NCBI GenBank assembly: GCA_964542855.1
Contig: CAZIWJ010000021.1
Coordinates: forward strand, 1-25,615
DNA from: CAZIWJ01 sp964542855
GTDB lineage: Bacteria; Bacteroidota; Bacteroidia; Cytophagales; Cyclobacteriaceae
Direction: 5' to 3'
Length of the DNA: 25,615 bases
Shown: piece by piece, positions 1 to 7,639 of the stretch
Numbering within the stretch: position 1 is the stretch's first letter
How the letters are laid out: each line of letters begins with the position of its first letter
The notes under the pieces: generated by a model
What the model saw: the letters and a program-made list of their open reading frames with translations, nothing else
Told to the model about the DNA's origin: nothing
Database searches by the model: none
Made by a program: the position numbers and the translations under genes

Positions 1-543
1 GTAATCGGGACGCTTATTCTGGTAGTTCAGGTAATAAGCATGTTCCCACACGTCGAGTCCGAGGATCGGCGTTCCTTTCTCGTCAGCCACGTCCATCAGC
101 GGGTTATCCTGGTTTGGCGTAGAAGTGATCTTCAACTCCCCGTTATCGGTTACAATTAGCCATGCCCATCCTGAACCGAAACGGCCGGCGGCAGCTTTAC
201 TGAATTCGTCCTTGAAGTTATCGTAAGAACCGAAAGTTTTATCAATTGCTTCGGCTATTGCTCCGGTAGGTGTGCCACTGCCGTTGCCGGACATTACCGT
301 CCAGAAAAGCGAGTGGTTAAAGTGCCCTCCGCCATTATTTCTAACGGCTGTTCCGTGCTTGCCGGCATCTTTAATTACATCTTCCAGTTTCGCGTCAGCG
401 TTTGGTGAACCTTCAAGGGCAGCATTCAGCTTGGTTACATAACCGTTGTGGTGCTTGGTATGGTGGATTTCCATAGTTCGCGCATCGATATGCGGCTCTA
501 GTGCATCGTAAGCATATGGTAATTCAGGTAATTCAAAAGCCAT
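1..543 (-). CDS. sodA: Superoxide dismutase, Mn-type (3' end cut off by window)
   Basis: Cytoplasmic enzyme that converts superoxide to O2 and H2O2. I translated the minus strand from the ATG at 543-541, giving 181 codons that run off the left edge; a typical family member has about 200 residues, so roughly the last 20 are missing. The N-terminus LPELPYAYDALEPHID and the run MEIHHTKHH are hallmark. The four metal ligands can be placed as His27, His77 (in HFNHSLFW), Asp164 and His168 (in DVWEHAYY). Gln145 in the motif NQDNP sits in the C-terminal domain, which is the Mn-type arrangement rather than the Fe-type Gln near residue 70, so I favour Mn or cambialistic use; metal choice is inference. 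It is divergent from the ceramidase-like gene. No convincing -7 box was found upstream. Confidence 0.95.
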   Translation of the reverse strand, partial: MAFELPELPYAYDALEPHIDARTMEIHHTKHHNGYVTKLNAALEGSPNADAKLEDVIKDAGKHGTAVRNNGGGHFNHSLFWTVMSGNGSGTPTGAIAEAIDKTFGSYDNFKDEFSKAAAGRFGSGWAWLIVTDNGELKITSTPNQDNPLMDVADEKGTPILGLDVWEHAYYLNYQNKRPDY

Positions 544-665
544 AATTTTTTGTTTAAGGTGTTAAAAAATATACACTATTATTTAACTGATATACGAACA
601 TCAGGTTTAGTTAAAAGATGGTTTTCTTAATTTACTGGGCTGTTCAGACAATATTGTTTGTAAAA

Positions 666-673
666 TACATTTG
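666..673 (+). promoter_or_regulatory. Candidate Bacteroidota -7 box before the ceramidase-like gene
   Basis: TACATTTG matches the TAnnTTTG -7 consensus exactly and lies about 90 nt before the ATG at 763. No good TTG is found at the expected -33 spacing, so support is weak. The rest of the 544-762 gap between divergent genes is AT-rich and shows nothing else I can name. Confidence 0.3.
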
Positions 674-762
674 TCAGATCATGCCTCAAATAGGAAAGAT
701 TTTCTTCCGTTAATAATTTAAGTTGTTTATTTAATTTTTCAATTTCATGAATTGGTCATAAA

Positions 763-1491
763 ATGAACCCTCAATTTCAGAACCAGGAGTGGAAAAGGTA
801 CCATTCTACTTTACACGATGGAGGTCCTTTATACGCAGAAACCAACCTCGATCAGTTTATTGTAGAACCTTGGAATGCTTTGTCTTCCCTGGTTATTGTA
901 GCTCCGGCGCTTTACTGGTTGTTCGTAATCCGGAAAGATTTAAAAAATTACGGTTTTCTGCTTTCCTGCGTGCCCTTTCTTTTACTGGGTGGAATGGGCA
1001 GTACGCTTTTTCATGCTTTCCGCAGTTCTCCGTGGTTACTTCACCTGGATGTATACCCCATTGTGGCCCTCACATTTTTCATCAGTGCTTATTTTTGGAG
1101 TAAAGTATTTAATAGTACCGGGTTGGCTCTGTTACTAATTGCAGGGGTAGGGTTGCTTACTTACAACCTGTTCAGTTTTTTGCCCAGCCATACGGCAATT
1201 AATTTATCGTACCTGATCCGGGGAATAGCACTGTTTTTACCCATTATTTTTGTGTTATCCCGGTCGGGATATACCGGGTTAAAGCAGATGATTATTTCGG
1301 TTGTTCTCTTCGTTATTTCGCTGGCTTTTCGCGAAATTGATGCCCGGGCTTCCATTCAGTTTTTACCCATGGGTACGCATTTTCTGTGGCATGTATTCAG
1401 TGGCATGGGCACATTTTACCTGGGTTCTTACCTGTACCGGGTTAGAAATTACGAACTCGCTTACAGGAAAGCGTCTTCACAAGGAGGTTAA
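763..1491 (+). CDS. CREST-superfamily membrane hydrolase (ceramidase-like)
   Basis: Multi-pass membrane protein of 242 residues with about seven hydrophobic segments. The CREST superfamily (alkaline ceramidases, adiponectin receptor/PAQR, Per1) uses a metal site made of a Ser, an Asp and three His in membrane helices. Here I see Ser80 and His84 (GSTLFH), Asp96 (LHLD), and His206 and His210 (HFLWH). This S-x3-H, D, H-x3-H pattern matches the alkaline ceramidase order. The expected reaction is Zn-dependent amide hydrolysis of a lipid, but the substrate is unknown. Bacteroidota make sphingolipids, so a ceramide-like substrate is plausible inference. The gene is convergent with the sugar kinase gene; the two stop codons interlock in a TTAA at 1488-1491. 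Confidence 0.7.
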   Translation: MNPQFQNQEWKRYHSTLHDGGPLYAETNLDQFIVEPWNALSSLVIVAPALYWLFVIRKDLKNYGFLLSCVPFLLLGGMGSTLFHAFRSSPWLLHLDVYPIVALTFFISAYFWSKVFNSTGLALLLIAGVGLLTYNLFSFLPSHTAINLSYLIRGIALFLPIIFVLSRSGYTGLKQMIISVVLFVISLAFREIDARASIQFLPMGTHFLWHVFSGMGTFYLGSYLYRVRNYELAYRKASSQGG

Positions 1492-2318
1492 TCCTGGTTT
1501 TTATAGTAACTGATCAGCCCTTCCATGGGGCTTTCTGTAATTTGGCCAACCGACAAATTATACCGGTCGGCAAGTTCGGTTAACAACGGCTTGAAATTGG
1601 TGGCAATGGATCCAGTGAAATGAACAGGCAGCTGAAAGGCCTCTTTGTAACGCAATACGTTTCGCTCGAAGAAACTGATAAAAGCTTCGCGCACCATGCT
1701 GCTGATTTCGGACGACTGAATGTGCTCCTTCAGGAAAGGAGAAAAACTGGCCAGGAAACGGGAAGGTTCGGGATTACGGTATACCTTGTCAAGGATACGC
1801 TCCTGGTTCAACTGGTACTGGTCTTCAAACTGGCGAACCAGTTCGTAGGGTAACCCTTTTTTTAGGTAGGCATTAAGTAACAGTATACCGAGGTGAGCTC
1901 CACTTCCCTCGTCACCCAGGATGAAGCCGAGTGGAGGAATCTGATCAGTAATGATTTCACCATCGAATACGCAGGTATTTGATCCGGTTCCCAGAATACA
2001 GGCAATGCCCGGTTTATGATAACATAAAGCATATACGGCACCAAGCAAGTCGCTTTTTACCGAAATTTCCGCTCCCGGAAAGCGTTTAGTCAGGGCATTT
2101 TGCATGCGCAAAACCGGCTCTTTTCCGGTGCATCCAGCCCCGAAAAAGAAAATACTATCGGGCTTAATCCCGGATGGAAAGTGAGAAAGAACCCTAGTTA
2201 TTTCATTATCATCCTGGTGAACTGGGTTGATTCCCGATGTTTGATAATTATTAATTTTACTACCATCGAGGGTAGCCCATTCAGTTTTGGTCGATCCACT
2301 ATCTACAATTAACTTCAT
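1488..2318 (-). CDS. murK: BadF/BadG-type N-acetylmuramate/N-acetylglucosamine kinase
   Basis: ATP-dependent amino-sugar kinase, 276 residues, of the BadF/BadG/BcrA/BcrD ATPase (ASKHA) fold. Seen: the phosphate-1 motif DSGSTKT at 6-12, a likely catalytic Asp90 in SDLLGA, the phosphate-2 motif GTGSN at 110-114 and GDEGSGAHLG from 135. Its start overlaps the stop of murQ by 4 nt (ATGA), so the two are co-translated. Known family background: MurK enzymes of Clostridium and of Tannerella phosphorylate MurNAc (and in Clostridium also GlcNAc) and act directly before MurQ. With MurQ adjacent I infer MurNAc to MurNAc-6-phosphate in cell-wall sugar salvage. A pure GlcNAc kinase is the main alternative. 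The symbol is by context, not proven. Confidence 0.8.
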   Translation of the reverse strand: MKLIVDSGSTKTEWATLDGSKINNYQTSGINPVHQDDNEITRVLSHFPSGIKPDSIFFFGAGCTGKEPVLRMQNALTKRFPGAEISVKSDLLGAVYALCYHKPGIACILGTGSNTCVFDGEIITDQIPPLGFILGDEGSGAHLGILLLNAYLKKGLPYELVRQFEDQYQLNQERILDKVYRNPEPSRFLASFSPFLKEHIQSSEISSMVREAFISFFERNVLRYKEAFQLPVHFTGSIATNFKPLLTELADRYNLSVGQITESPMEGLISYYKNQD

Positions 2319-3121
2319 TGCTTGTAAGCTTCTAAGGCTTTTCGAACTGATCCGTGACGGTTGAGTAGTTTCCTGGCTTCCTCTTCCGGAATACCCAGTT
2401 CCTCCTCTATAAAACGAACACCACGTGCAACCAGCTTGTTATTGTTCAATTGCATATTTACCATTTTATTTCCTTTCACCCGACCGATTTTTATCATAAG
2501 GGCGGTTGATACAATGTTCAGGATCATTTTCTGGGCCGTACCACTTTTCATCCGGGTGCTCCCGGTTACAAACTCAGGGCCAACAAGCGCTTCTATCGGA
2601 TGCTGAACGGCCAGGGCCAGCGGACTACCGGCATTATTAGTAATACAGCCCGTAACACAACCCTTTTTAGCTGCATGTTCAACCCCGCCGATTACGTAGG
2701 GTGTAGTACCCGAGGCTGCAATGCCGATCAATGCGTCCTGCCCGGAGAGTTGGTAAGCATCCAGGTCGTTAGCAGCCAGCTGCCGACTGTCTTCGGCAAA
2801 TTCTACTGCTTTCCTAATTGCCCCGTCACCCCCAGCAATTAGCCCGATTACCCGATCGTGGGGCATGCCGAAAGTAGGCGGTATTTCAGAAGCGTCAACC
2901 ACTCCTAAACGTCCACTGGTTCCAGCTCCCAGGTAAAATAAGCGGCCGCCCCTGCTGAAGTTGGGCAGAATTGCCTCGATCAGCCTTTCTACGGCCGGTA
3001 GGCATTCCCCGACCGCCTGGGCAACCAACTGGTCTTCCCGGTTTATAGAAGCAACAATTTCATGCACCTCCATTTTCTCCAGGTCATTATAGCGAGAAGT
3101 AGATTCGGTAATTTTCTTCAT
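2315..3121 (-). CDS. murQ: N-acetylmuramic acid 6-phosphate etherase
   Basis: Cytoplasmic lyase that removes D-lactate from MurNAc-6-phosphate to give GlcNAc-6-phosphate. It is 268 residues, slightly shorter than the E. coli enzyme (298). Strong signatures: TESTSRYNDLEKM at 5-17, GAGTSGRLGVVDASEIPPTF from 65, and GPEFVTGSTRMKSGTAQK. Glu79 and Glu110 lie 31 residues apart, as do the catalytic Glu83 and Glu114 of E. coli MurQ. The N-terminal part is the sugar-phosphate isomerase (SIS) fold; the C-terminus EELGIPEEEARKLLNRHGS is the small helical UBA-like tail. It is first in a two-gene operon with the kinase. No MurNAc transporter or glycosidase is visible in the window. Confidence 0.96.
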   Translation of the reverse strand: MKKITESTSRYNDLEKMEVHEIVASINREDQLVAQAVGECLPAVERLIEAILPNFSRGGRLFYLGAGTSGRLGVVDASEIPPTFGMPHDRVIGLIAGGDGAIRKAVEFAEDSRQLAANDLDAYQLSGQDALIGIAASGTTPYVIGGVEHAAKKGCVTGCITNNAGSPLALAVQHPIEALVGPEFVTGSTRMKSGTAQKMILNIVSTALMIKIGRVKGNKMVNMQLNNNKLVARGVRFIEEELGIPEEEARKLLNRHGSVRKALEAYKQ

Positions 3122-3344
3122 TTTCGGTTAAAGCGTAAATAAAATGTAAAACAGAGGTAATCCAAGGCAAAATACAATCCTTTTCAGCGATCCTGCATGC
3201 TGCCTTGCCGTAAAGTGGTTATCATCACTTAACAATTTGCTAATACTAATTTAACCTTGCCCTCAAAGCAGCCCATTATTTTTAACGTTGGGTAAAATTC
3301 ATAACACCTACCCGGAAAACGAGAATAATCAGTATTGAAACGAC
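3122..3344. other. Intergenic region between divergent murQ and PhoD genes
   Basis: About 220 bp that must hold both divergent promoters. I found no full TTG/TAnnTTTG pair on either strand. A small imperfect hairpin (AAGTG...CACTT near 3214-3231) is too weak to call. Confidence 0.5.
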
Positions 3345-5087
3345 ATGAAAAGAGAGTTAATACTCAAGGCCCTGAGCCGAAGAAAATTTATCAGAAATTC
3401 TGTTATGGCCGCCGGAGGGGCAGCAGTACTACCTGTGTTCCTTACCTCCTGCGATGACGGGGAAAGTTTTACTGCTAAAGGTGAATTTGGGTTCTTTGAA
3501 GGCGTAGCCAGCTTTGACCCTTCGCAAACCAATATCATTCTCTGGACCCGCTACACCCCGGCCAGTAACGAGATTAACAAACCAGAAATTATCCTTGATG
3601 TAGCTTCGGATGCCAGTTTTAATAATCTGGTAGCCAGCGAAACGGTAGAAATTGACACAGGCAGTGATTACACGGTAAATGTAGATGTGGGCGGGTTAAT
3701 TTCTAATAACGCTTATTACTATCGTTTCCGCAACGACCGTACCCAGGCCGTATCTGCAACAGGTGAAACCAAAACGCTTCCTGCTACCGGAGAAGCAAAC
3801 GATGTGAAAATAGCGGTGCTTTCCTGTGCAAACTTGCAGGCCGGGCTGTTCAACGTGTACGGTGCAGTAGCTGAATCTGATGTAGATGTGGTGGTTCATA
3901 TGGGCGATTACATCTACGAGTACGGTGAAGGAGGATATGGCACCAATGAAAATACAGCGACCCTGAACCGGGTGCATGAACCAGCTGGCGAAATCATTGA
4001 AATTAATGAATACCGCACCCGCTACCGGCAGTACCGCCGCGATGAGCAGTTGCAGCGTGCCCACCAGCTTAAACCGTTTATCACCGTTTGGGACGATCAC
4101 GAAATTTCCAACGATGCCTACAAAGACGGGGCTGAGAACCACCAGGCAGATGAAGGCGATTACGAAACCCGTAAAATGAATGCCATCCAGGTTTGGCACG
4201 AATACCTGCCGGCCCGGGTAGCCGATAACAGCAAGATTTACCGCAGCTTCAACCTCGGGGGCATTGCCGACCTGATGATGCTGGATACTCGTATCATCGG
4301 CCGGGAACGGCAGTTAAACATTCAGAATTACATTACGCTTACCGGCGGAAATATTGGCATCGATTCCCAGCGATTCGCTCAGGACTGGCAGGATCCGAAC
4401 CGTACTATTCTAGGCAGCGAACAGCGCAACTGGCTGATTAATGAAATAAGTGGTAGCACGGCCCGGTGGCAGGTTATTGGCAGTCAGGTGCTCATGGGAA
4501 AGTACTACGTTCCGACCGAACTGCTAATCCTGATAGGCACCATTGCCAGTGGAGGGGCCAACCAGGAAGTACTGGGTAATTTTAATACGCTGGTAGCTGA
4601 ACTGTTGGCTATTAAAACCCGGATTGCTAACGGCGATCCCAGCGTTACCAGTGCAGAAAGGGCCAGGGTAGAAAATGTATTGCCTTATAACCTTGATTCG
4701 TGGGATGGTTATCCTGCCGAGCGGGAAGCAATTTATGCGGCTTCAAGGGGTAAAAACCTGGTAGCCATTGCCGGAGATACCCATAATGCCTGGTATTCAG
4801 AAATGAGCGATGCTGGTGCTAACCGGGTAGGGGTGGAATTTGCTACTTCATCGGTCTCTGCTCCAGGGTTTGAAGGAATATTTGGTAATGATCCTGCTGT
4901 AATTGGTGGCCTGGAGCAAACACTGGTTGGGTTAGTAGACGGGCTATTGTATTCCGATGCTTCCCGAAGAGGCTACCTGAAGATTACCTTTACTGAAGCT
5001 GACGCTACTGCTGAGTGGAACTTCATCGGTACTTTAGCTACTCCAGATACCAACACCACCCAGGGCAATTCCGTTACCGTTTCCTGA
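3345..5087 (+). CDS. phoD: PhoD-family alkaline phosphatase/phosphodiesterase, Tat-exported lipoprotein
   Basis: Secreted metal-dependent phosphomonoesterase/phosphodiesterase of 580 residues, acting on organic phosphate outside the cytoplasm. The N-terminus has a twin-arginine motif SRRKFI at 11-16, a hydrophobic stretch and then LTSC with Cys36, so it is probably Tat-exported and lipidated. A beta-rich PhoD N-terminal domain follows (about 45-145). The metallophosphatase domain shows SCANLQAGLFN (Cys161), HMGDYIYEYG (Asp188), VWDDHEISN (Asp250, Asp251, His252), MLDTR, and AGDTHNAW (Asp478, His480), all typical of PhoD. It is convergent with the Fur-family gene, only 6 nt apart. No Pho-box could be recognised, so phosphate control is expectation only. 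Confidence 0.92.
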   Translation: MKRELILKALSRRKFIRNSVMAAGGAAVLPVFLTSCDDGESFTAKGEFGFFEGVASFDPSQTNIILWTRYTPASNEINKPEIILDVASDASFNNLVASETVEIDTGSDYTVNVDVGGLISNNAYYYRFRNDRTQAVSATGETKTLPATGEANDVKIAVLSCANLQAGLFNVYGAVAESDVDVVVHMGDYIYEYGEGGYGTNENTATLNRVHEPAGEIIEINEYRTRYRQYRRDEQLQRAHQLKPFITVWDDHEISNDAYKDGAENHQADEGDYETRKMNAIQVWHEYLPARVADNSKIYRSFNLGGIADLMMLDTRIIGRERQLNIQNYITLTGGNIGIDSQRFAQDWQDPNRTILGSEQRNWLINEISGSTARWQVIGSQVLMGKYYVPTELLILIGTIASGGANQEVLGNFNTLVAELLAIKTRIANGDPSVTSAERARVENVLPYNLDSWDGYPAEREAIYAASRGKNLVAIAGDTHNAWYSEMSDAGANRVGVEFATSSVSAPGFEGIFGNDPAVIGGLEQTLVGLVDGLLYSDASRRGYLKITFTEADATAEWNFIGTLATPDTNTTQGNSVTVS

Positions 5088-5093
5088 TTCATG

Positions 5094-5507
5094 CTACTTA
5101 CATCCCTCACATAAGCCGGTGAGGGTGTATTGCACTTCTTCAACCTGTACGTGCTTAGGAAACGAGATAGAAGGCACGGCAACATTTTCCAGGCAAAACG
5201 TATTTTGGCATTTACGACAAATGAAATGAGCGTGATAGTCGAGGTGAGCCTCGTCTGGGCAATTATGCGAGCACAATGCATAGCGCAAACCGGAATCAGT
5301 ACCAGGAACGCGGTGTAACATTCCTTTTTCTTCAAACTTGGTTAGGGTACGGTAAATTGTTACCCGGTCGTGGCTGGTAGCAAGTTGCTTATTGATTTCA
5401 GCCGGCGATAACCCGTAATTTACCTTAAGGAATAGTTCCAATACCGCCACCCGGATTGGTGTTTTCTTTAACTTATGTTCCTGCAGTAACTGTTCGTAAT
5501 TCTTCAT
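5094..5507 (-). CDS. Fur/Zur-family metal-responsive repressor
   Basis: DNA-binding metal sensor of 137 residues. The N-terminal winged helix (about 1-80) contains the family recognition segment TSHDRVTIYRTLTKFEEKGMLHR. The C-terminal dimer domain carries the sensory cluster AHLDYHAHF (His88, Asp90, His92, His94) and two structural-zinc pairs, C97-x2-C100 and C133-x2-C136. It is the third gene behind the ATPase and permease genes, 53 nt after the permease, and is therefore probably co-transcribed with them. I infer it binds the 23-bp inverted repeat at 7568-7590 and so represses its own operon and the MerC gene. A zinc-sensing (Zur) role is favoured by MerC and the His-rich permease. Sequence alone cannot exclude an iron- or peroxide-sensing family member. 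Confidence 0.88.
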   Translation of the reverse strand: MKNYEQLLQEHKLKKTPIRVAVLELFLKVNYGLSPAEINKQLATSHDRVTIYRTLTKFEEKGMLHRVPGTDSGLRYALCSHNCPDEAHLDYHAHFICRKCQNTFCLENVAVPSISFPKHVQVEEVQYTLTGLCEGCK

Positions 5508-5560
5508 TTCTAAACTTACTTGTTATCTAAATAACGAAAGTGGTAGCAGCATAGTGCCGG

Positions 5561-6904
5561 TTATCCTTCAGCCAGGGTTTGCGAAATATTCAATCGGAAA
5601 ACCCTGAAAGCCGGTAATAAAGAGGCCGCCAGGCCGATGGCCAGTGTAATGCCTAGTAAATATATTTCTTCCGTCATTAATCCAAACCGGCTCACTTCGT
5701 AGTTGAAGTTGCTGGCCATTAAATCAGATACCAGCAACATACCCAGCCTACTGGCTCCAACCCCCAACAGGAAGCCCAGAAAGGCCAGGATTAGTCCTTC
5801 CTGTAACACCAGGATAAACAACTGGCCTCGAGACGCTCCATACGTTCGCATCAGGGCCATTTCGTACTCGCGGTCGCGTAGGGCGTTATATAAACTAATG
5901 AAAACGCTAATACCCGATACCAGCATAATTACTAAGGCAATAGCATTTAAGGTATCGATGCCAACACCCAACAAACCGAACAGCCGGTTAATTTCAAACG
6001 AAGGCACAGCGGCCTGCATACTGGTTTCCTGGTTCACCATGCGGGGCATGCGAACAAGGGCCATCGGGCTACGGAACTGCAACAACATGGCGGTTATCTC
6101 CCTTTCGTTTTCCTCTGACGAAGCGACGGTTTTACGAACCGGCAACTGCTCGTGCTCTTCACCAGAATGATGTTCGTCGTGTGCTTCTCCGGAATGATGT
6201 TCCTCGTGCTTTTCCCCGGAGTGCTCGTCGTGGTGAGATTCTCCTTCCTCGTGTGCCTCGTGTTCTCCCTCTTCGTGTTCTTCTTCATGATTATGCACCT
6301 GCCAGATGCTTTCTCCCGAACTCAGGATAAGCTGGTCCAGCACCGAATTACTGAATTTAAACAGGCCTACCACCGTGAATTTAATATCATCGTGGATTTC
6401 TCCTCCTTCCACAAGCCCGTGCGAGCTGACAAACGTATCGCCGATATCCAGGTTTAAATTCCGGGCCGCAGTAGCACCAACGGTTACCTCGAAAGGCTGT
6501 TTCCAAAGCTTTCCCCTTTCCAGTTCAGCACTGTATAATTCCGGGTAAGCCGGGGTAGTACCCACAATCCGGTAGCCCTTGTAGGAGTCGCCGTATGACA
6601 AGGGGATGCCCCCTTTCACCAGCCGGCGGTTGCGGGTAAGCTGCTGGGCCTCTTCCAGCGAAATATTACCAGTTGGGTTATCGATATGAAACACGGCTGA
6701 AAGGATTAGTTGCAGCGGGCTTCCTTTAGCCCCAACTACCATATCGATGCCTCTCACGTTTTTACGCATCTGTTCCTGAACCAGGCTGTTCACCTGCAGT
6801 AACAGGGAAATCATTCCTACCCCCAGAACGAGGAGGAGTAAACTGAGCCCGGTGCTGAGCGGACGGGAAAGCATGTTTTTAATGCTTAGTCGGAATATGT
6901 TCAT
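5561..6904 (-). CDS. FtsX/MacB/LolE-type ABC permease with His-rich extracytoplasmic insert
   Basis: Inner-membrane permease subunit, 447 residues. Topology is that of MacB/LolCE: TM1 at about 18-38, a large extracytoplasmic domain (about 39-310), then three TM helices at about 316-340, 362-392 and 412-434. RGIDMVVGAKGSPLQLILS (51-69) is typical of this permease group. The oddity is residues 204-251, where 15 of 48 residues are His, mostly alternating with Glu, Asp and Gly; it includes three 9-residue repeats of the form H-S-G-E-x-H-x-x-H. Such segments bind Zn, Cu or Ni. The start codon overlaps the ATPase stop by 4 nt. As I recall, Zur-controlled clusters in Pseudomonas (PA4063-PA4066) and Vibrio (Zrg) also contain this permease type, so a zinc role is plausible. 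Substrate and direction remain unknown. Confidence 0.85.
   Translation of the reverse strand: MNIFRLSIKNMLSRPLSTGLSLLLLVLGVGMISLLLQVNSLVQEQMRKNVRGIDMVVGAKGSPLQLILSAVFHIDNPTGNISLEEAQQLTRNRRLVKGGIPLSYGDSYKGYRIVGTTPAYPELYSAELERGKLWKQPFEVTVGATAARNLNLDIGDTFVSSHGLVEGGEIHDDIKFTVVGLFKFSNSVLDQLILSSGESIWQVHNHEEEHEEGEHEAHEEGESHHDEHSGEKHEEHHSGEAHDEHHSGEEHEQLPVRKTVASSEENEREITAMLLQFRSPMALVRMPRMVNQETSMQAAVPSFEINRLFGLLGVGIDTLNAIALVIMLVSGISVFISLYNALRDREYEMALMRTYGASRGQLFILVLQEGLILAFLGFLLGVGASRLGMLLVSDLMASNFNYEVSRFGLMTEEIYLLGITLAIGLAASLLPAFRVFRLNISQTLAEG
6146..6223 (-). repeat. 27-bp in-frame tandem repeat encoding the His-rich units of the permease
   Basis: Three imperfect 27-nt units encode HSGEKHEEH, HSGEAHDEH and HSGEEHEQ (residues 228-253). 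His codons fall at the unit starts 6223, 6196 and 6169. The unit length is a multiple of three, so copy-number change would lengthen or shorten the metal-binding loop without a frameshift. Confidence 0.85.
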
Positions 6905-7527
6905 AGGTTTATCGTGTGTTCAAATACCTGTTTTAACCGCGAATCATGGGTAATGATAACCAGGTGTGCATTAGTTGCCGCAGCCTGTTCTTTAAGCAGG
7001 TTGGCTACGCGGGTGCAGTTTTCATCGTCCAGACTCGAAGTAGGTTCGTCGGCCAGGATAAGCCGTGGTTTGTTAATGAGCGCCTGGGCAATAGTAGCCC
7101 GTTGTTGTTCTCCCAGGCTCATGCTGTGAGGATATTGATTTACCTTATCGCCAATGCCCAAACGATCCAGTACTTCCTTTACCCGCTTTTTATCCTGTTT
7201 TTTTCCAGCCAGAAATTGTACCAGCAACAGGTTTTCCTCCAGGTTTAGCGCCTGAACAAAGTGTGGCCGCTGGAAAACCAGCCCGATGTGCTGACCCCGA
7301 AAACGATCCATTTGCTTACTGGATAAATCTGTGAGCCGGTTTTCGTCGAGGGTAATGTGCCCCGAATCAGGATGAATAAGCCCAGCAATAAGATGCAGTA
7401 AGGTAGTTTTACCAATACCGGACGCACCCAGGAGTAACAGATCCTGGCCGTCGTTTAATTCTATATCAGGAAACTGAAAGCCGACATCGGTATTGTAAGA
7501 GAAAGCAAGCGATCGTGTCGTGAACAT
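6901..7527 (-). CDS. ABC transporter ATP-binding subunit (LolD/MacB class)
   Basis: Cytoplasmic ATPase that powers the adjacent permease, 208 residues from the start chosen here. Walker A is GASGIGKTT at 34-42, Q-loop FQRPHF, signature MSLGEQQR at 136-143, Walker B LILADEPTS with Glu161, and the switch His194 in ITHD. The frame stays open to 7587, but the extra 20 residues would begin inside the inverted-repeat operator and upstream of the predicted -7 box. The ATG at 7527 starts right at the conserved MFTTRSLAFSYN and is preferred. First gene of the operon ATPase-permease-repressor, divergent from the MerC gene. Confidence 0.93.
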   Translation of the reverse strand: MFTTRSLAFSYNTDVGFQFPDIELNDGQDLLLLGASGIGKTTLLHLIAGLIHPDSGHITLDENRLTDLSSKQMDRFRGQHIGLVFQRPHFVQALNLEENLLLVQFLAGKKQDKKRVKEVLDRLGIGDKVNQYPHSMSLGEQQRATIAQALINKPRLILADEPTSSLDDENCTRVANLLKEQAAATNAHLVIITHDSRLKQVFEHTINL

Positions 7528-7545
7528 ATATAGTTTAAAAGTAAA

Positions 7546-7576
7546 CAAAAATATTTTATGTGCGTTATAAATGCAA
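7546..7576 (-). promoter_or_regulatory. Promoter of the ABC transporter/repressor operon
   Basis: Read on the minus strand: -33 TTG at 7576-7574, 20-nt spacer, -7 TATTTTTG at 7553-7546, an exact TAnnTTTG match. Transcription would begin about 7540, giving a short leader before the ATG at 7527. The TTG lies inside one arm of the inverted repeat. Confidence 0.7.
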
Positions 7577-7590
7577 TACTGTTGCATTTA
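7568..7590. promoter_or_regulatory. Inverted-repeat operator, probable Fur/Zur-type box
   Basis: Perfect 9-bp arms TAAATGCAA and TTGCATTTA around the 5-nt centre TACTG. It lies between divergent start codons (7527 and 7640) and contains the -33 TTG of each promoter, so a bound repressor would shut both. Size and symmetry fit a dimeric Fur-family repressor, and such a gene sits in the controlled operon. That this protein binds here is inference. Confidence 0.75.
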
Positions 7591-7611
7591 AATTTTCTAT
7601 TTGTAGCTTTG
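7582..7611 (+). promoter_or_regulatory. Promoter of the MerC-domain gene
   Basis: -33 TTG at 7582-7584 (inside the right operator arm), 19-nt spacer, -7 TAGCTTTG at 7604-7611. Both match the Bacteroidota consensus. The start site would be near 7617, about 23 nt before the ATG. Confidence 0.75.
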
Positions 7612-7639
7612 CACGAAAATAAGCATGAAAATTTAGTTC

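Noticed and set aside
3696..4199. Antisense open frame of 167 codons within the PhoD gene
   Set aside because: It is a shadow of a strongly conserved gene on the other strand and has no recognisable motif.
5104..5125. 7-bp hairpin CCCTCAC/GTGAGGG at the convergent end of the PhoD and Fur-family genes
   Set aside because: It lies within the last Fur-family codons and no T-run follows on either strand, so it is not a convincing terminator.
6152..6457. Plus-strand open frame opposite the His-rich repeat, very hydrophobic
   Set aside because: The hydrophobicity comes from reading the complement of His/Glu codons; no start context or homology is evident.
7528..7587. Longer start for the ABC ATPase (20 extra residues)
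   Set aside because: It would begin within the operator and upstream of the predicted transcription start; homology starts at MFTTRSLAFSYN.
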